The notes beneath the pieces were generated by a model. The model was not told where the DNA came from, ran no database searches, and was given only the letters and a program-made list of their open reading frames with translations. A stretch of DNA of 64,000 bases from contig CALOEL010000017.1 of assembly GCA_942492375.1 (NCBI GenBank), positions 235,134-299,133 of the forward strand, written 5' to 3'. Positions 1 to 6,810 of this stretch are shown piece after piece. Positions within the stretch are counted from its first letter, which is position 1; every line of letters begins with the position of its first letter. The position numbers were made by a program, and so were the translations under genes. Source of the DNA: JAHEAO01 sp942492375 (GTDB lineage Bacteria > Pseudomonadota > Alphaproteobacteria > Rhodobacterales > Rhodobacteraceae).

Positions 1-216
1 GACTGCGGCGTATGTGAACCCGAATGCCCCGCCGACGCCATCCGGCCCGACACAGAGCCGGACACCGAGAAATGGGTCGAGTTCAACCGGAAATACGCAG
101 AGATGTGGCCGGTGATCGTCAGCAAGAAGGATCCGCTGCCCAACGCCGAGGAACGCGACGGCGAAGACGGTAAGCTGGAGAAGTATTTTTCCGAAGCCCC
201 CGGCGAGGGCGGTTGA
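1..216 (+). CDS. fdxA: FdxA-type ferredoxin, C-terminal part
   Basis: The reading frame is open from the window edge and ends with TGA at 214-216, so only the last 71 residues are present. They begin with DCGVCEPECP, a CxxCxxxCP iron-sulfur motif, followed by the long acidic C-terminal tail typical of FdxA seven-iron ferredoxins (WVEFNRKYAEMWP, then K/P/D-rich). The family is a small cytoplasmic electron carrier holding a 3Fe-4S and a 4Fe-4S cluster. The N-terminal cluster ligands lie outside the window. It is followed on the same strand by carD, an arrangement I associate with Rhodobacteraceae. Electron partner unknown. Confidence 0.85.
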   Translation, partial: DCGVCEPECPADAIRPDTEPDTEKWVEFNRKYAEMWPVIVSKKDPLPNAEERDGEDGKLEKYFSEAPGEGG

Positions 217-320
217 AAAACGATTCGCTTTGCCGCATGCTGTCGAGGCAACGGACAAGATCGCGATTGGCCTGAATTCCTTGGTACTTGGTGTTCAGGG
301 CGGTACTATTGCGACGTCCT

Positions 321-349
321 TTGAATCAGGACGATTTTTGTGCTATGAT
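321..349 (+). promoter_or_regulatory. Sigma70-type promoter of the carD leader
   Basis: TTGAAT at 321-326 and TATGAT at 344-349 are separated by exactly 17 bases, close to the housekeeping consensus on both elements. A start of transcription near 357 would give a leader of about 150 nt before the carD start codon at 508. Confidence 0.6.
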
Positions 350-430
350 AGGTTCAGACTGAAGTTGGGGACCTGATCCGTATCCGCGTGCCCACTGCTG
401 CGCGGTGCGGTAACAAGCGAACAAGATAAA

Positions 431-469
431 GCCTCGGGGGAAAGCGTTTCGTTCCCGCGTGGCTTTTTT
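431..469 (+). terminator. Intrinsic terminator inside the carD leader
   Basis: The arm 431-442 (gcctcgggggaa) pairs with 452-463 (ttcccgcgtggc) with two mismatches, and six T follow at 464-469. This is a textbook Rho-independent signal, yet it sits between a good promoter (321-349) and carD (508). It could make a short RNA of about 110 nt, act as an attenuator, or end read-through from the ferredoxin gene. Confidence 0.6.
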
Positions 470-507
470 CGCCGAAAGATCAGGTCAAACAAGAGGACCC
501 GGACTGT

Positions 508-1017
508 ATGAGCAAGACAAAGAAAATGGACTTTCACCCGAACGAATTCGTCGTCTACCCCGCCCATGGCGTGGGCAAGATCGTCTCCATCGAGGAGCAG
601 GAGATCGCCGGCATCAAGTTGGAACTGTTCGTGATTTCGTTCGAGAAGGACAAGATGACGCTCCGGGTGCCGACTCACAAGGCGACCGAGGTCGGGATGC
701 GGTCCCTGTCCTCGCCCGATGTCGTGACCAAGGCGATGACGACGCTGAAGGGTAAGGCCAAGGTCAAGCGCGCGATGTGGTCGCGCCGGGCGCAGGAATA
801 CGAGCAGAAGATCAATTCCGGCGACCTGATCGCGATCGCAGAGGTCGTGCGCGACCTTCACCGCACCGACGATCAGCGCGAGCAAAGCTATTCCGAGCGT
901 CAGCTCTACGAAGCCGCGCTGGAACGCCTGACCCGGGAAGTCGCCGCGGTCAGCGGCTCGGATGAGATCGACGCGCAGAAGAAGGTCGATGACGTCCTGA
1001 TCTCGCGCGCCGCCTGA
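508..1017 (+). CDS. carD: CarD family transcriptional regulator
   Basis: 169 residues, the usual size for CarD. The N-terminal RNA-polymerase interaction domain shows the family pattern F-x-P-N-E-F-V-V-Y-P-A-H-G-V-G-K-I (about residues 9-25). The C-terminal helical DNA-binding half contains W-S-R-R-A-Q-E-Y (about residues 90-97) and a charged run LYEAALERLTREVA. CarD proteins bind the polymerase beta subunit and stabilise the open complex, especially at ribosomal and other promoters lacking a T at -7 in alphaproteobacteria. The start at 508 is preceded by AAGAGGA. A shorter overlapping frame from 459 is a shadow. The leader carries its own promoter and an intrinsic terminator, suggesting attenuation. 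Confidence 0.93.
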   Translation: MSKTKKMDFHPNEFVVYPAHGVGKIVSIEEQEIAGIKLELFVISFEKDKMTLRVPTHKATEVGMRSLSSPDVVTKAMTTLKGKAKVKRAMWSRRAQEYEQKINSGDLIAIAEVVRDLHRTDDQREQSYSERQLYEAALERLTREVAAVSGSDEIDAQKKVDDVLISRAA

Positions 1018-1039
1018 AGCGTCGCAGATGATATAGAAG

Positions 1040-1063
1040 CGCCGCCCCTCCGGGCGGCGTTTT
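1040..1063 (+). terminator. Intrinsic terminator of carD
   Basis: Perfect 8-bp stem CGCCGCCC (1040-1047) / GGGCGGCG (1052-1059), loop ctcc, then TTTT. It lies 22 bases after the carD stop. Confidence 0.85.
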
Positions 1064-1243
1064 CGTTTGCCGGGTTCGACCGTCCCTTGACTTCCGGTCG
1101 ACAGCCGTCTGGCTGTAGGTTTTTATTAACAAAATCATAAACTTGCGGGCGAAATGCTATTTTCCCGTTAACCTGAGATTTTCCGTCCTGTTCTCAGGGG
1201 CTTGGCCGCGCATGTTTCGCACGCGAAACACCTCGAACTCGCG

Positions 1244-2002
1244 TCAGGTCAGGATCGCCGCGAAGACGGCCAGTGCGGCGATCTCGCCAAGCTGCTGCGC
1301 CGCTCCCAGCACATCGCCAGTCTGCCCGCCGATCTTCACCCGTGCAACCCATCCGGCCAACGCCGCCGCGGCCATGACCGCAAGCAGGGCCACGAGCGCG
1401 GCAAAACCGGCGAACAGCACTCCGACAAGCGCGGCCATGCAGGCCGACAGCACCACCGTATCCCGATCGGGGATGCCGCTGCTGTCGGACAGCCCGCCCC
1501 GCCGCACCGAGGGCAGTCTCCACATCAGCGCCACCATCGGAAACCGCGACAGCGCGGCGGCGGCGACGAGCGGCGCGATCAGGGTTCCCGCCTCGGCCAG
1601 GGCCGCAATCGCCGACCAGCGCATCAGCAGCGACAGGACCAATGCGATAACGCCATAGGTGCCGATCCGGCTGTCCTTCATGATTTCCAGCCGGCACTCG
1701 ACGGCCCAGCCGCCCCAGAACCCGTCCGCGCAATCGGCAAGGCCGTCCTCGTGCATCGCCCCCGTCAGGATGACCATCAGCCCCAGAACCAACGCCGAAG
1801 CGAGCGCCGGAGGAAGCCCGACCGCCAAGGCGATCCAGCCCGCGACACCGGCGATGGCCGCGACCAGCGCGCCCGCCACGGGCCATGCCCAGGCCGCCTT
1901 TACACCGCGGCCGCCTTCGGATGCGACGGGCAGCCGGGTAAGCAGGCCGACGGCTTCGGACAGGTCGCCCGGACGCATCCTCGTCGTGTCGGTTTCGAAC
2001 AT
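1244..2002 (-). CDS. cobS: Adenosylcobinamide-GDP ribazoletransferase (cobalamin synthase)
   Basis: 252 residues from ATG at 2002. The membrane enzyme joins adenosylcobinamide-GDP and alpha-ribazole (phosphate), the last steps of cobalamin nucleotide-loop assembly. Family signatures seen: AMHEDGLADCADGFWGG with its acidic metal-binding residues, RLEIMKDSRIGTYG, and near the C terminus GGQTGDVLGAAQQLGE. Several long Ala/Leu/Val membrane segments lie between them. A longer frame from a TTG at 2053 exists, but ATG 2002 has AGAGG eight bases upstream and leaves room for a divergent promoter toward cobT, so 2002 is preferred. It is divergent from cobT, its pathway partner. Confidence 0.92.
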   Translation of the reverse strand: MFETDTTRMRPGDLSEAVGLLTRLPVASEGGRGVKAAWAWPVAGALVAAIAGVAGWIALAVGLPPALASALVLGLMVILTGAMHEDGLADCADGFWGGWAVECRLEIMKDSRIGTYGVIALVLSLLMRWSAIAALAEAGTLIAPLVAAAALSRFPMVALMWRLPSVRRGGLSDSSGIPDRDTVVLSACMAALVGVLFAGFAALVALLAVMAAAALAGWVARVKIGGQTGDVLGAAQQLGEIAALAVFAAILT

Positions 2003-2083
2003 GCGATCGGCCTCTTTGGTCTCTTGCCATTGCCGCTCCAGCGATAAAGACAAGCTCAGACCGATTCAAACGAAAGAAGCCCG

Positions 2084-3097
2084 ATGACGGACCGCCCCTT
2101 CACCTCGCTCGCCGATTTCCAGGCCTGCCTGACGACGCAACCCGGGCCGGACCCGAAGGCGATCGTCGCGGCAGAAGAGCGGAACACCCAGCTGACAAAG
2201 CCGCCGGCGGCGCTCGGCCGGCTCGAGGAGATCGCGATCTGGTATGCCGGCTGGCGCGGCAGCGGGCGTCCGAGCCTCGACCATCCGCAGGTCATCGTCT
2301 TCGCCGGAAACCACGGCGTCACCGCGCGCGGCGTTTCGTCCTTTCCCGCCGAAGTGACCGTGCAGATGGTCGCGAACTTCCGCGCCGGCGGTGCCGCGAT
2401 CAACCAGCTTGCGCGGGCCTTCGGCGCGCGGATGGATGTCCATGCGATCGACCTCGACCGCCCGACGGCCGATTTCACCCGAGGGCCGGCGATGACCGAG
2501 CCCGAATTGCTGGACGCCCTGACGATCGGCTGGAACGCCGTCGATGCGGAAGCGGATCTGCTGGTGACCGGCGAAATGGGGATCGGCAACACCACCTCGG
2601 CCTCGGCGGTCGCCGCCGCGCTCTTTGGCGGCGATCCCGCCGACTGGACCGGTCGGGGCACCGGGGTCGACGACGAAGGCCTGGCGTTGAAGACGCAGGT
2701 CGTGGCAGAGGGTCTGGCCCGCAACCCGGCGCGCGATCCTCTGATGGTTCTGCAAAACCTCGGAGGCCGTGAACTGGCCGCGATGGCAGGCGCCATCGCG
2801 CGGGCGAGGTCAGAACGGATACCGGTGATCCTCGACGGTTTCATCTGCACCGCCGCCGCGGCGACACTGGCGGCGGCGCAGCCGGGTGCGCTGGACCATT
2901 GCCTGGCGGGGCATGTCTCGGCGGAAGCGGCGCATGGCAGGATGCTGGACCGGCTTGGCCTGGTGCCGCTTCTCGATCTCGGGATGCGACTGGGCGAAGG
3001 CTCCGGCGCGGCCTTGGCCATCGGCATCCTCAAGGGCGCCATCGCCTGCCATTCCGGCATGGCGACCTTCGCCGAAGCGGGCGTTTCGGACGGCTAG
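2084..3097 (+). CDS. cobT: Nicotinate-nucleotide--dimethylbenzimidazole phosphoribosyltransferase
   Basis: 337 residues, normal for the family. It activates dimethylbenzimidazole to alpha-ribazole-5'-phosphate using nicotinate mononucleotide, feeding CobS. Signatures seen: FAGNHGVTARGVSSFP (about residues 73-88), GEMGIGNTTSASA (about 163-175), NLGGRELAAMAGAI, and the C-terminal LDLGMRLGEGSGAALA, whose Glu is the expected catalytic base. The start has AAAGAAG upstream. It is divergent from cobS and ends two bases before the stop of the convergent antiporter gene. No cobalamin riboswitch was recognised in the short space between cobS and cobT. Confidence 0.95.
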   Translation: MTDRPFTSLADFQACLTTQPGPDPKAIVAAEERNTQLTKPPAALGRLEEIAIWYAGWRGSGRPSLDHPQVIVFAGNHGVTARGVSSFPAEVTVQMVANFRAGGAAINQLARAFGARMDVHAIDLDRPTADFTRGPAMTEPELLDALTIGWNAVDAEADLLVTGEMGIGNTTSASAVAAALFGGDPADWTGRGTGVDDEGLALKTQVVAEGLARNPARDPLMVLQNLGGRELAAMAGAIARARSERIPVILDGFICTAAAATLAAAQPGALDHCLAGHVSAEAAHGRMLDRLGLVPLLDLGMRLGEGSGAALAIGILKGAIACHSGMATFAEAGVSDG

Positions 3098-3098
3098 C

Positions 3099-5018
3099 TC
3101 ATTTCCGCTTTCGCGCCGGCCGCCCCTCGGCTCCGGATTTCTTCACGTCCTCAAGCTGGGCCAGAAGCTCGGTTTCAAGCTCCTTGTCGAGTTCGCGGGA
3201 CTTTTCGAGGTAAGCCTGATTGTCCGAGATCGCGACTTTCGGATCCCACAACGCGGCCAGCTGGCGCAGGGCGGCGCGATCCATGTGAAAGAACGTCTCT
3301 TCGGCCGTCGCCGCCTCGTAATCGGTGAGGCCGAGATTTTCCAGCACGTAGCGTCCCGCGCGCAAGGAACTGTCGAACATTTCTCGGACGATGTCGTTCG
3401 CGCCGGCGGCGTAGAGCTGGAACACATGCAGACGGTCGAAGGCGCGGGCCACGATGTGCAGGTCCGGCCGGGTGCGCCGGGCATAGGCCACAAGGGTTAC
3501 AGCCGCGTCGCGATCGTCAAGCGCCACGACCAGAACCTTGGCTTCATTGAGTCCTGCCGCATGCAGCAGTTCCGGCCGGGTCGGGTCGCCGAAGTAACCC
3601 TTGAAGCCGAATTTCCGCATCAACTGGATTGTCTTGAGGTCGTGATCCACCACGGTCGTCGGAAAGCCGGACATCTGCACCAGCCGGTTCACGACCTGAC
3701 CGAAACGCCCGATCCCGGCGATGATGACCGGCCCCTGTTCGTCGATCTCGTCATCCGGCGCGGTCTCTCCCAGATCGGTCATGCGGCGCGACAGATGCTC
3801 ATAAGCGATGAAGAACAGCGGCGTCAGCAGCATCGTCATCGCGATGACCACCAGCAGCGTCTCTCCCAGGCCGACCGGCAGGACGTCCTGCTGGACCGAG
3901 AACGAGACCAGCACGAAACCGAATTCGCCGGCCTGGGCCAGTCCAAGAGTGAACAGCCACTGGTTTCGGGATTTCAGACGGAAGATCAGGCCCAGCACGA
4001 AGAGTATGACACCCTTGAGCAGCATGATCGAAAGCGCGAGTCCGAAGATCGTGCCGGGCTGATCGAAGATGACGTTGAAATTGACGCCGGCGCCGACGGT
4101 GATGAAGAACAGGCCAAGCAAAAGCCCCTTGAAGGGTTCCAGATCGCTTTCAAGTTCGTGGCGGAATTCCGAGTTCGCCAGGACGACGCCGGCCAGGAAG
4201 GTGCCAAGCGCCGCCGACAGGCCGACGAGGCTCATCAGGAAGGCGATGGAAACGACGATCAACAGGGCGAAGGCGGTGTGCAGCTCCCGCAGCCGGGCCG
4301 CGTTGATGAAGCGGAAGACCGGCGGAAAGGCGTAGAGCCCCATAATGATCACCAGACCGACCGCTCCGAGCGTGACCAAAGCCGCGCCCCAGCCCGGCAG
4401 GTCCGCGATGAAGCTGACCGCCGCGCTGTGCATTCCCTCGGCGGTCGGGCCGACCGCATCGCCGACGGATTCGTGAGTTTCAGCCTCGGGCTTGAAGGCA
4501 GGTAGGGTGAAAGCCAGCAGGGGCAGGGCGATCAGCATCGGAATGACCGCGATATCCTGGGTCAGCAGCACCGAAAAGGCCGCCCGCCCGCCCGAGGTCT
4601 GCATCAGCTTCTTTTCCGACAAGGTCTGCAGCACGATCGCGGTCGAGGACAATGCGAAGATCATGCCGATCGCCAGCCCCTGGTTCCATGGCAGGCCGAA
4701 GGCCATCGCCCCGCCCATGACGGCCAGCATGGTGCCGATCACCTGCGCGCCGCCCAGCCCCAACAGCCGGTGCCGCATGTCCCAAAGCGCCCGCGGTTCA
4801 AGTTCCAGGCCGATCAGGAACAGCATCATCACGACGCCGAACTCGGCAAAATCCCTCAGGTCCTCGCTTTCGGCCCCGACCAGCCCAAGGATCGGACCGA
4901 TGACGATTCCGGCGCTCAGATAGCCAAGCACCGAGCCCCATCCGAGACGCGCGGCGATCGGCACCGCGATGACCGCGGCGGCGAGGTAGATCGTGGACTG
5001 GAACAGAAATCCTTCCAA
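3099..5018 (-). CDS. CPA2 family K+/H+ antiporter (Kef-type) with RCK domain
   Basis: 639 residues. The N-terminal 380 residues are a Na+/H+-exchanger fold with about a dozen hydrophobic segments and the motif FLIGLELEPRALW. A cytosolic TrkA-N/RCK Rossmann domain follows (GPVIIAGIGRFGQVVNRL, with GxGxxG, about residues 430-550), then a charged tail rich in Glu and Lys. KefB/KefC relatives expel potassium in exchange for protons and are gated by nucleotides or glutathione adducts; the exact ligand here cannot be told. The start is TTG at 5018, preceded by AAGGGA. It follows the Lrp gene by 10 bases and is probably cotranscribed with it. The charged tail is longer than needed for RCK alone. Confidence 0.88.
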   Translation of the reverse strand: MEGFLFQSTIYLAAAVIAVPIAARLGWGSVLGYLSAGIVIGPILGLVGAESEDLRDFAEFGVVMMLFLIGLELEPRALWDMRHRLLGLGGAQVIGTMLAVMGGAMAFGLPWNQGLAIGMIFALSSTAIVLQTLSEKKLMQTSGGRAAFSVLLTQDIAVIPMLIALPLLAFTLPAFKPEAETHESVGDAVGPTAEGMHSAAVSFIADLPGWGAALVTLGAVGLVIIMGLYAFPPVFRFINAARLRELHTAFALLIVVSIAFLMSLVGLSAALGTFLAGVVLANSEFRHELESDLEPFKGLLLGLFFITVGAGVNFNVIFDQPGTIFGLALSIMLLKGVILFVLGLIFRLKSRNQWLFTLGLAQAGEFGFVLVSFSVQQDVLPVGLGETLLVVIAMTMLLTPLFFIAYEHLSRRMTDLGETAPDDEIDEQGPVIIAGIGRFGQVVNRLVQMSGFPTTVVDHDLKTIQLMRKFGFKGYFGDPTRPELLHAAGLNEAKVLVVALDDRDAAVTLVAYARRTRPDLHIVARAFDRLHVFQLYAAGANDIVREMFDSSLRAGRYVLENLGLTDYEAATAEETFFHMDRAALRQLAALWDPKVAISDNQAYLEKSRELDKELETELLAQLEDVKKSGAEGRPARKRK

Positions 5019-5028
5019 TGGCTTCCCT

Positions 5029-5502
5029 TCAGGTTGGCAAAGGCGCGTCGCGCTTAAGCTGGTCCATCACGATCTGGCTTTGCACCCGCGCCACGGCCGG
5101 ATGCGGCAGCAAGACCTGATGAATCAACAGGTTCAAGGCGGCAAGGTCTTCGCAGAAGACACGCAACAGATAATCCGCTTCGCCGGTCAATGTCCACGCG
5201 CTGATGATCTCGGGCCGCAATTCGACCGTGCGGGCGAAGGTCTTTACCTGTTCGGGATCCTGCGTCGCCATCTGCACCTGCACGAAGGCCTGCACCGACA
5301 GCCCCAGCAGCGCGGCATTCAGGCGGGCGGCATAGCCTTCGATCAAGCCCTCCGCCTCCAGCCGTTGACGCCGGCGGCCGGCCTGACTGGCGGAAAGACC
5401 CAGCATATCGCCAAGCTCCTGGCTCGTGAGATGGGCGTTTTGCTGCAACTCCGCCAGGAGCCGCGTATCGGTTTCATCGAGTCTGACGCGCTGAATGTGC
5501 AT
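5029..5502 (-). CDS. Lrp/AsnC family transcriptional regulator
   Basis: 157 residues with the two family domains: an N-terminal winged helix (DETDTRLLAELQQNAHLTSQ, then SASQAGRRRQRLEAEGLI, about residues 8-55) and a C-terminal RAM ligand-binding domain (about 65-145, including SAWTLTGEADYLLRV). It is divergent from hppD across 120 bases, so control of tyrosine catabolism in response to an amino acid is a reasonable guess. It is also only 10 bases upstream of the antiporter gene. Two similar half-sites, AATGCGAAAT at 5516 and AATGCGCGAAAT at 5557, lie about four helical turns apart in the divergent region and could be its operator. Confidence 0.9.
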   Translation of the reverse strand: MHIQRVRLDETDTRLLAELQQNAHLTSQELGDMLGLSASQAGRRRQRLEAEGLIEGYAARLNAALLGLSVQAFVQVQMATQDPEQVKTFARTVELRPEIISAWTLTGEADYLLRVFCEDLAALNLLIHQVLLPHPAVARVQSQIVMDQLKRDAPLPT

Positions 5503-5585
5503 GTTTCCCTATCCTAATGCGAAATCCAAGCAAACTGAAAGCCCGATCACGGCCCGAATGCGCGAAATGAGACATCGATACGCGT

Positions 5586-5591
5586 TATAAT
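5586..5591 (+). promoter_or_regulatory. Probable -10 element of hppD
   Basis: Perfect TATAAT at 5586-5591, 31 bases before the hppD start codon. No good -35 hexamer is visible 16-18 bases upstream, which fits an activator-dependent promoter controlled by the divergent Lrp protein. Confidence 0.4.
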
Positions 5592-5622
5592 GCGCGCAAC
5601 GCGCAAACAGGAGTTATCAACG

Positions 5623-6717
5623 ATGGGTCCATTCCCTCACGACGCCCCCAAGGCAACTATCAGCGAAGAAAATCCCGCCGGCACCGACGGTTTCGAATTC
5701 GTCGAATTCGCGCATGAGGATCCGGAGGTGCTGCGCGATCTCTTCACCCGGATGGGCTACGAACATACCGCGACCCACAAGGCCAAGGCCGTCGAGCTTT
5801 GGCAGCAGGGCGACATCACCTATGTCCTGAACGCCGAGCCCGGCAGTTTCGCCGCGCGGTTCGTGGCGGAACACGGCCCCTGCGCATCCTCGATGGCCTG
5901 GCGCGTGGTAGATGCCGAACATGCGTTCAAGCATGCCGTATCCAAGGGCGCGACGCCCTATGAGGGCGATGACAAGGTGATGAACGTACCGGCCATCGTC
6001 GGTATCGGCGGCAGCCTGATCTACTTCATCGACAAGTATTACGAGGCCAATCCCTATAACGAGGAATTCGACTGGGTGTCGAAGGCGCATCCCGAAGGCG
6101 TCGGCTTCTACTACCTCGATCACCTGACCCACAACGTCCACAAGGGCAACATGGATGTCTGGTTCGACTTCTACGGCAAGATCTTCAACTTCAAGGAAAT
6201 CCGCTTCTTCGATATCGAAGGCAAGTTCACCGGCCTGCTGAGCCGCGCGCTTACCTCGCCCTGCGGGCGCATCCGCATCCCGATCAACGAGGATCGCGGC
6301 GAGAAGGGGCAGATCGTCGAATACCTCAAGCGCTACAAGGGCGAGGGCATCCAGCATATCGCCGTCGGCGCCAAGGACATCTACAGCGCGGTCGACGAGA
6401 TCGCCGAGCGTGGCCTGAAATTCATGCCCGCACCGCCGGACACCTATTACGAGATGAGCCGCGAGCGTGTGGTCGACCATGACGAACCGCTCGACCGGAT
6501 GAAGAAGCACGGCATCCTGATCGACGGCGAAGGCGTCGTCGACGGCGGCGAGACGCGGATCCTGCTGCAGATCTTCTCGAAGACCGTGATCGGGCCGATC
6601 TTCTTCGAGTTCATCCAGCGCAAGGGGGATGACGGCTTCGGCGAGGGGAATTTCCGCGCGCTGTTCGAATCCATCGAACAGGACCAGATCGACCGCGGGG
6701 TTCTGGAAGAGACCTGA
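5623..6717 (+). CDS. hppD: 4-hydroxyphenylpyruvate dioxygenase
   Basis: 364 residues. The non-heme iron enzyme converts 4-hydroxyphenylpyruvate to homogentisate in tyrosine degradation. The 2-His-1-Glu facial triad is visible as His167 (LDHLTHNV), His245 (EGIQHIAVG) and Glu329 (IFFEFIQRKG), and the C-terminal signature GFGEGNFRALFESIE is intact. The N-terminal half is the diverged vicinal-oxygen-chelate repeat. An upstream in-frame ATG exists at 5590, but ATG 5623 has AGGAG ten bases before it and follows the TATAAT box, so it is chosen. No other homogentisate pathway gene is in the window. The divergent Lrp gene is the likely regulator. Confidence 0.96.
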   Translation: MGPFPHDAPKATISEENPAGTDGFEFVEFAHEDPEVLRDLFTRMGYEHTATHKAKAVELWQQGDITYVLNAEPGSFAARFVAEHGPCASSMAWRVVDAEHAFKHAVSKGATPYEGDDKVMNVPAIVGIGGSLIYFIDKYYEANPYNEEFDWVSKAHPEGVGFYYLDHLTHNVHKGNMDVWFDFYGKIFNFKEIRFFDIEGKFTGLLSRALTSPCGRIRIPINEDRGEKGQIVEYLKRYKGEGIQHIAVGAKDIYSAVDEIAERGLKFMPAPPDTYYEMSRERVVDHDEPLDRMKKHGILIDGEGVVDGGETRILLQIFSKTVIGPIFFEFIQRKGDDGFGEGNFRALFESIEQDQIDRGVLEET

Positions 6718-6735
6718 CCGGGCCGCCGGTCAGCG

Positions 6736-6784
6736 CCGCCGGAGGGGGGAGGCGGTCTTTTGCCGAAGACCGTTCCTCCGGCGG
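6736..6784. terminator. Long bidirectional hairpin between convergent genes
   Basis: Outer stem CCGCCGGAGG (6736-6745) / CCTCCGGCGG (6775-6784) encloses an inner stem CGGTCTT (6753-6759) / AAGACCG (6766-6772). It lies between the stops of hppD and the convergent 834-residue gene and probably ends both transcripts. Confidence 0.6.
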
Positions 6785-6810
6785 GGAAATCACCGGTCCG
6801 CCAGCGGAAC

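Noticed and set aside
2003..2083. Cobalamin riboswitch between cobS and cobT
   Set aside because: The space is too short, and no B12 box was seen.
2886..4505. 539-residue plus-strand open frame over the antiporter gene
   Set aside because: It is the complement of conserved Kef/RCK motifs, so it is a shadow frame.
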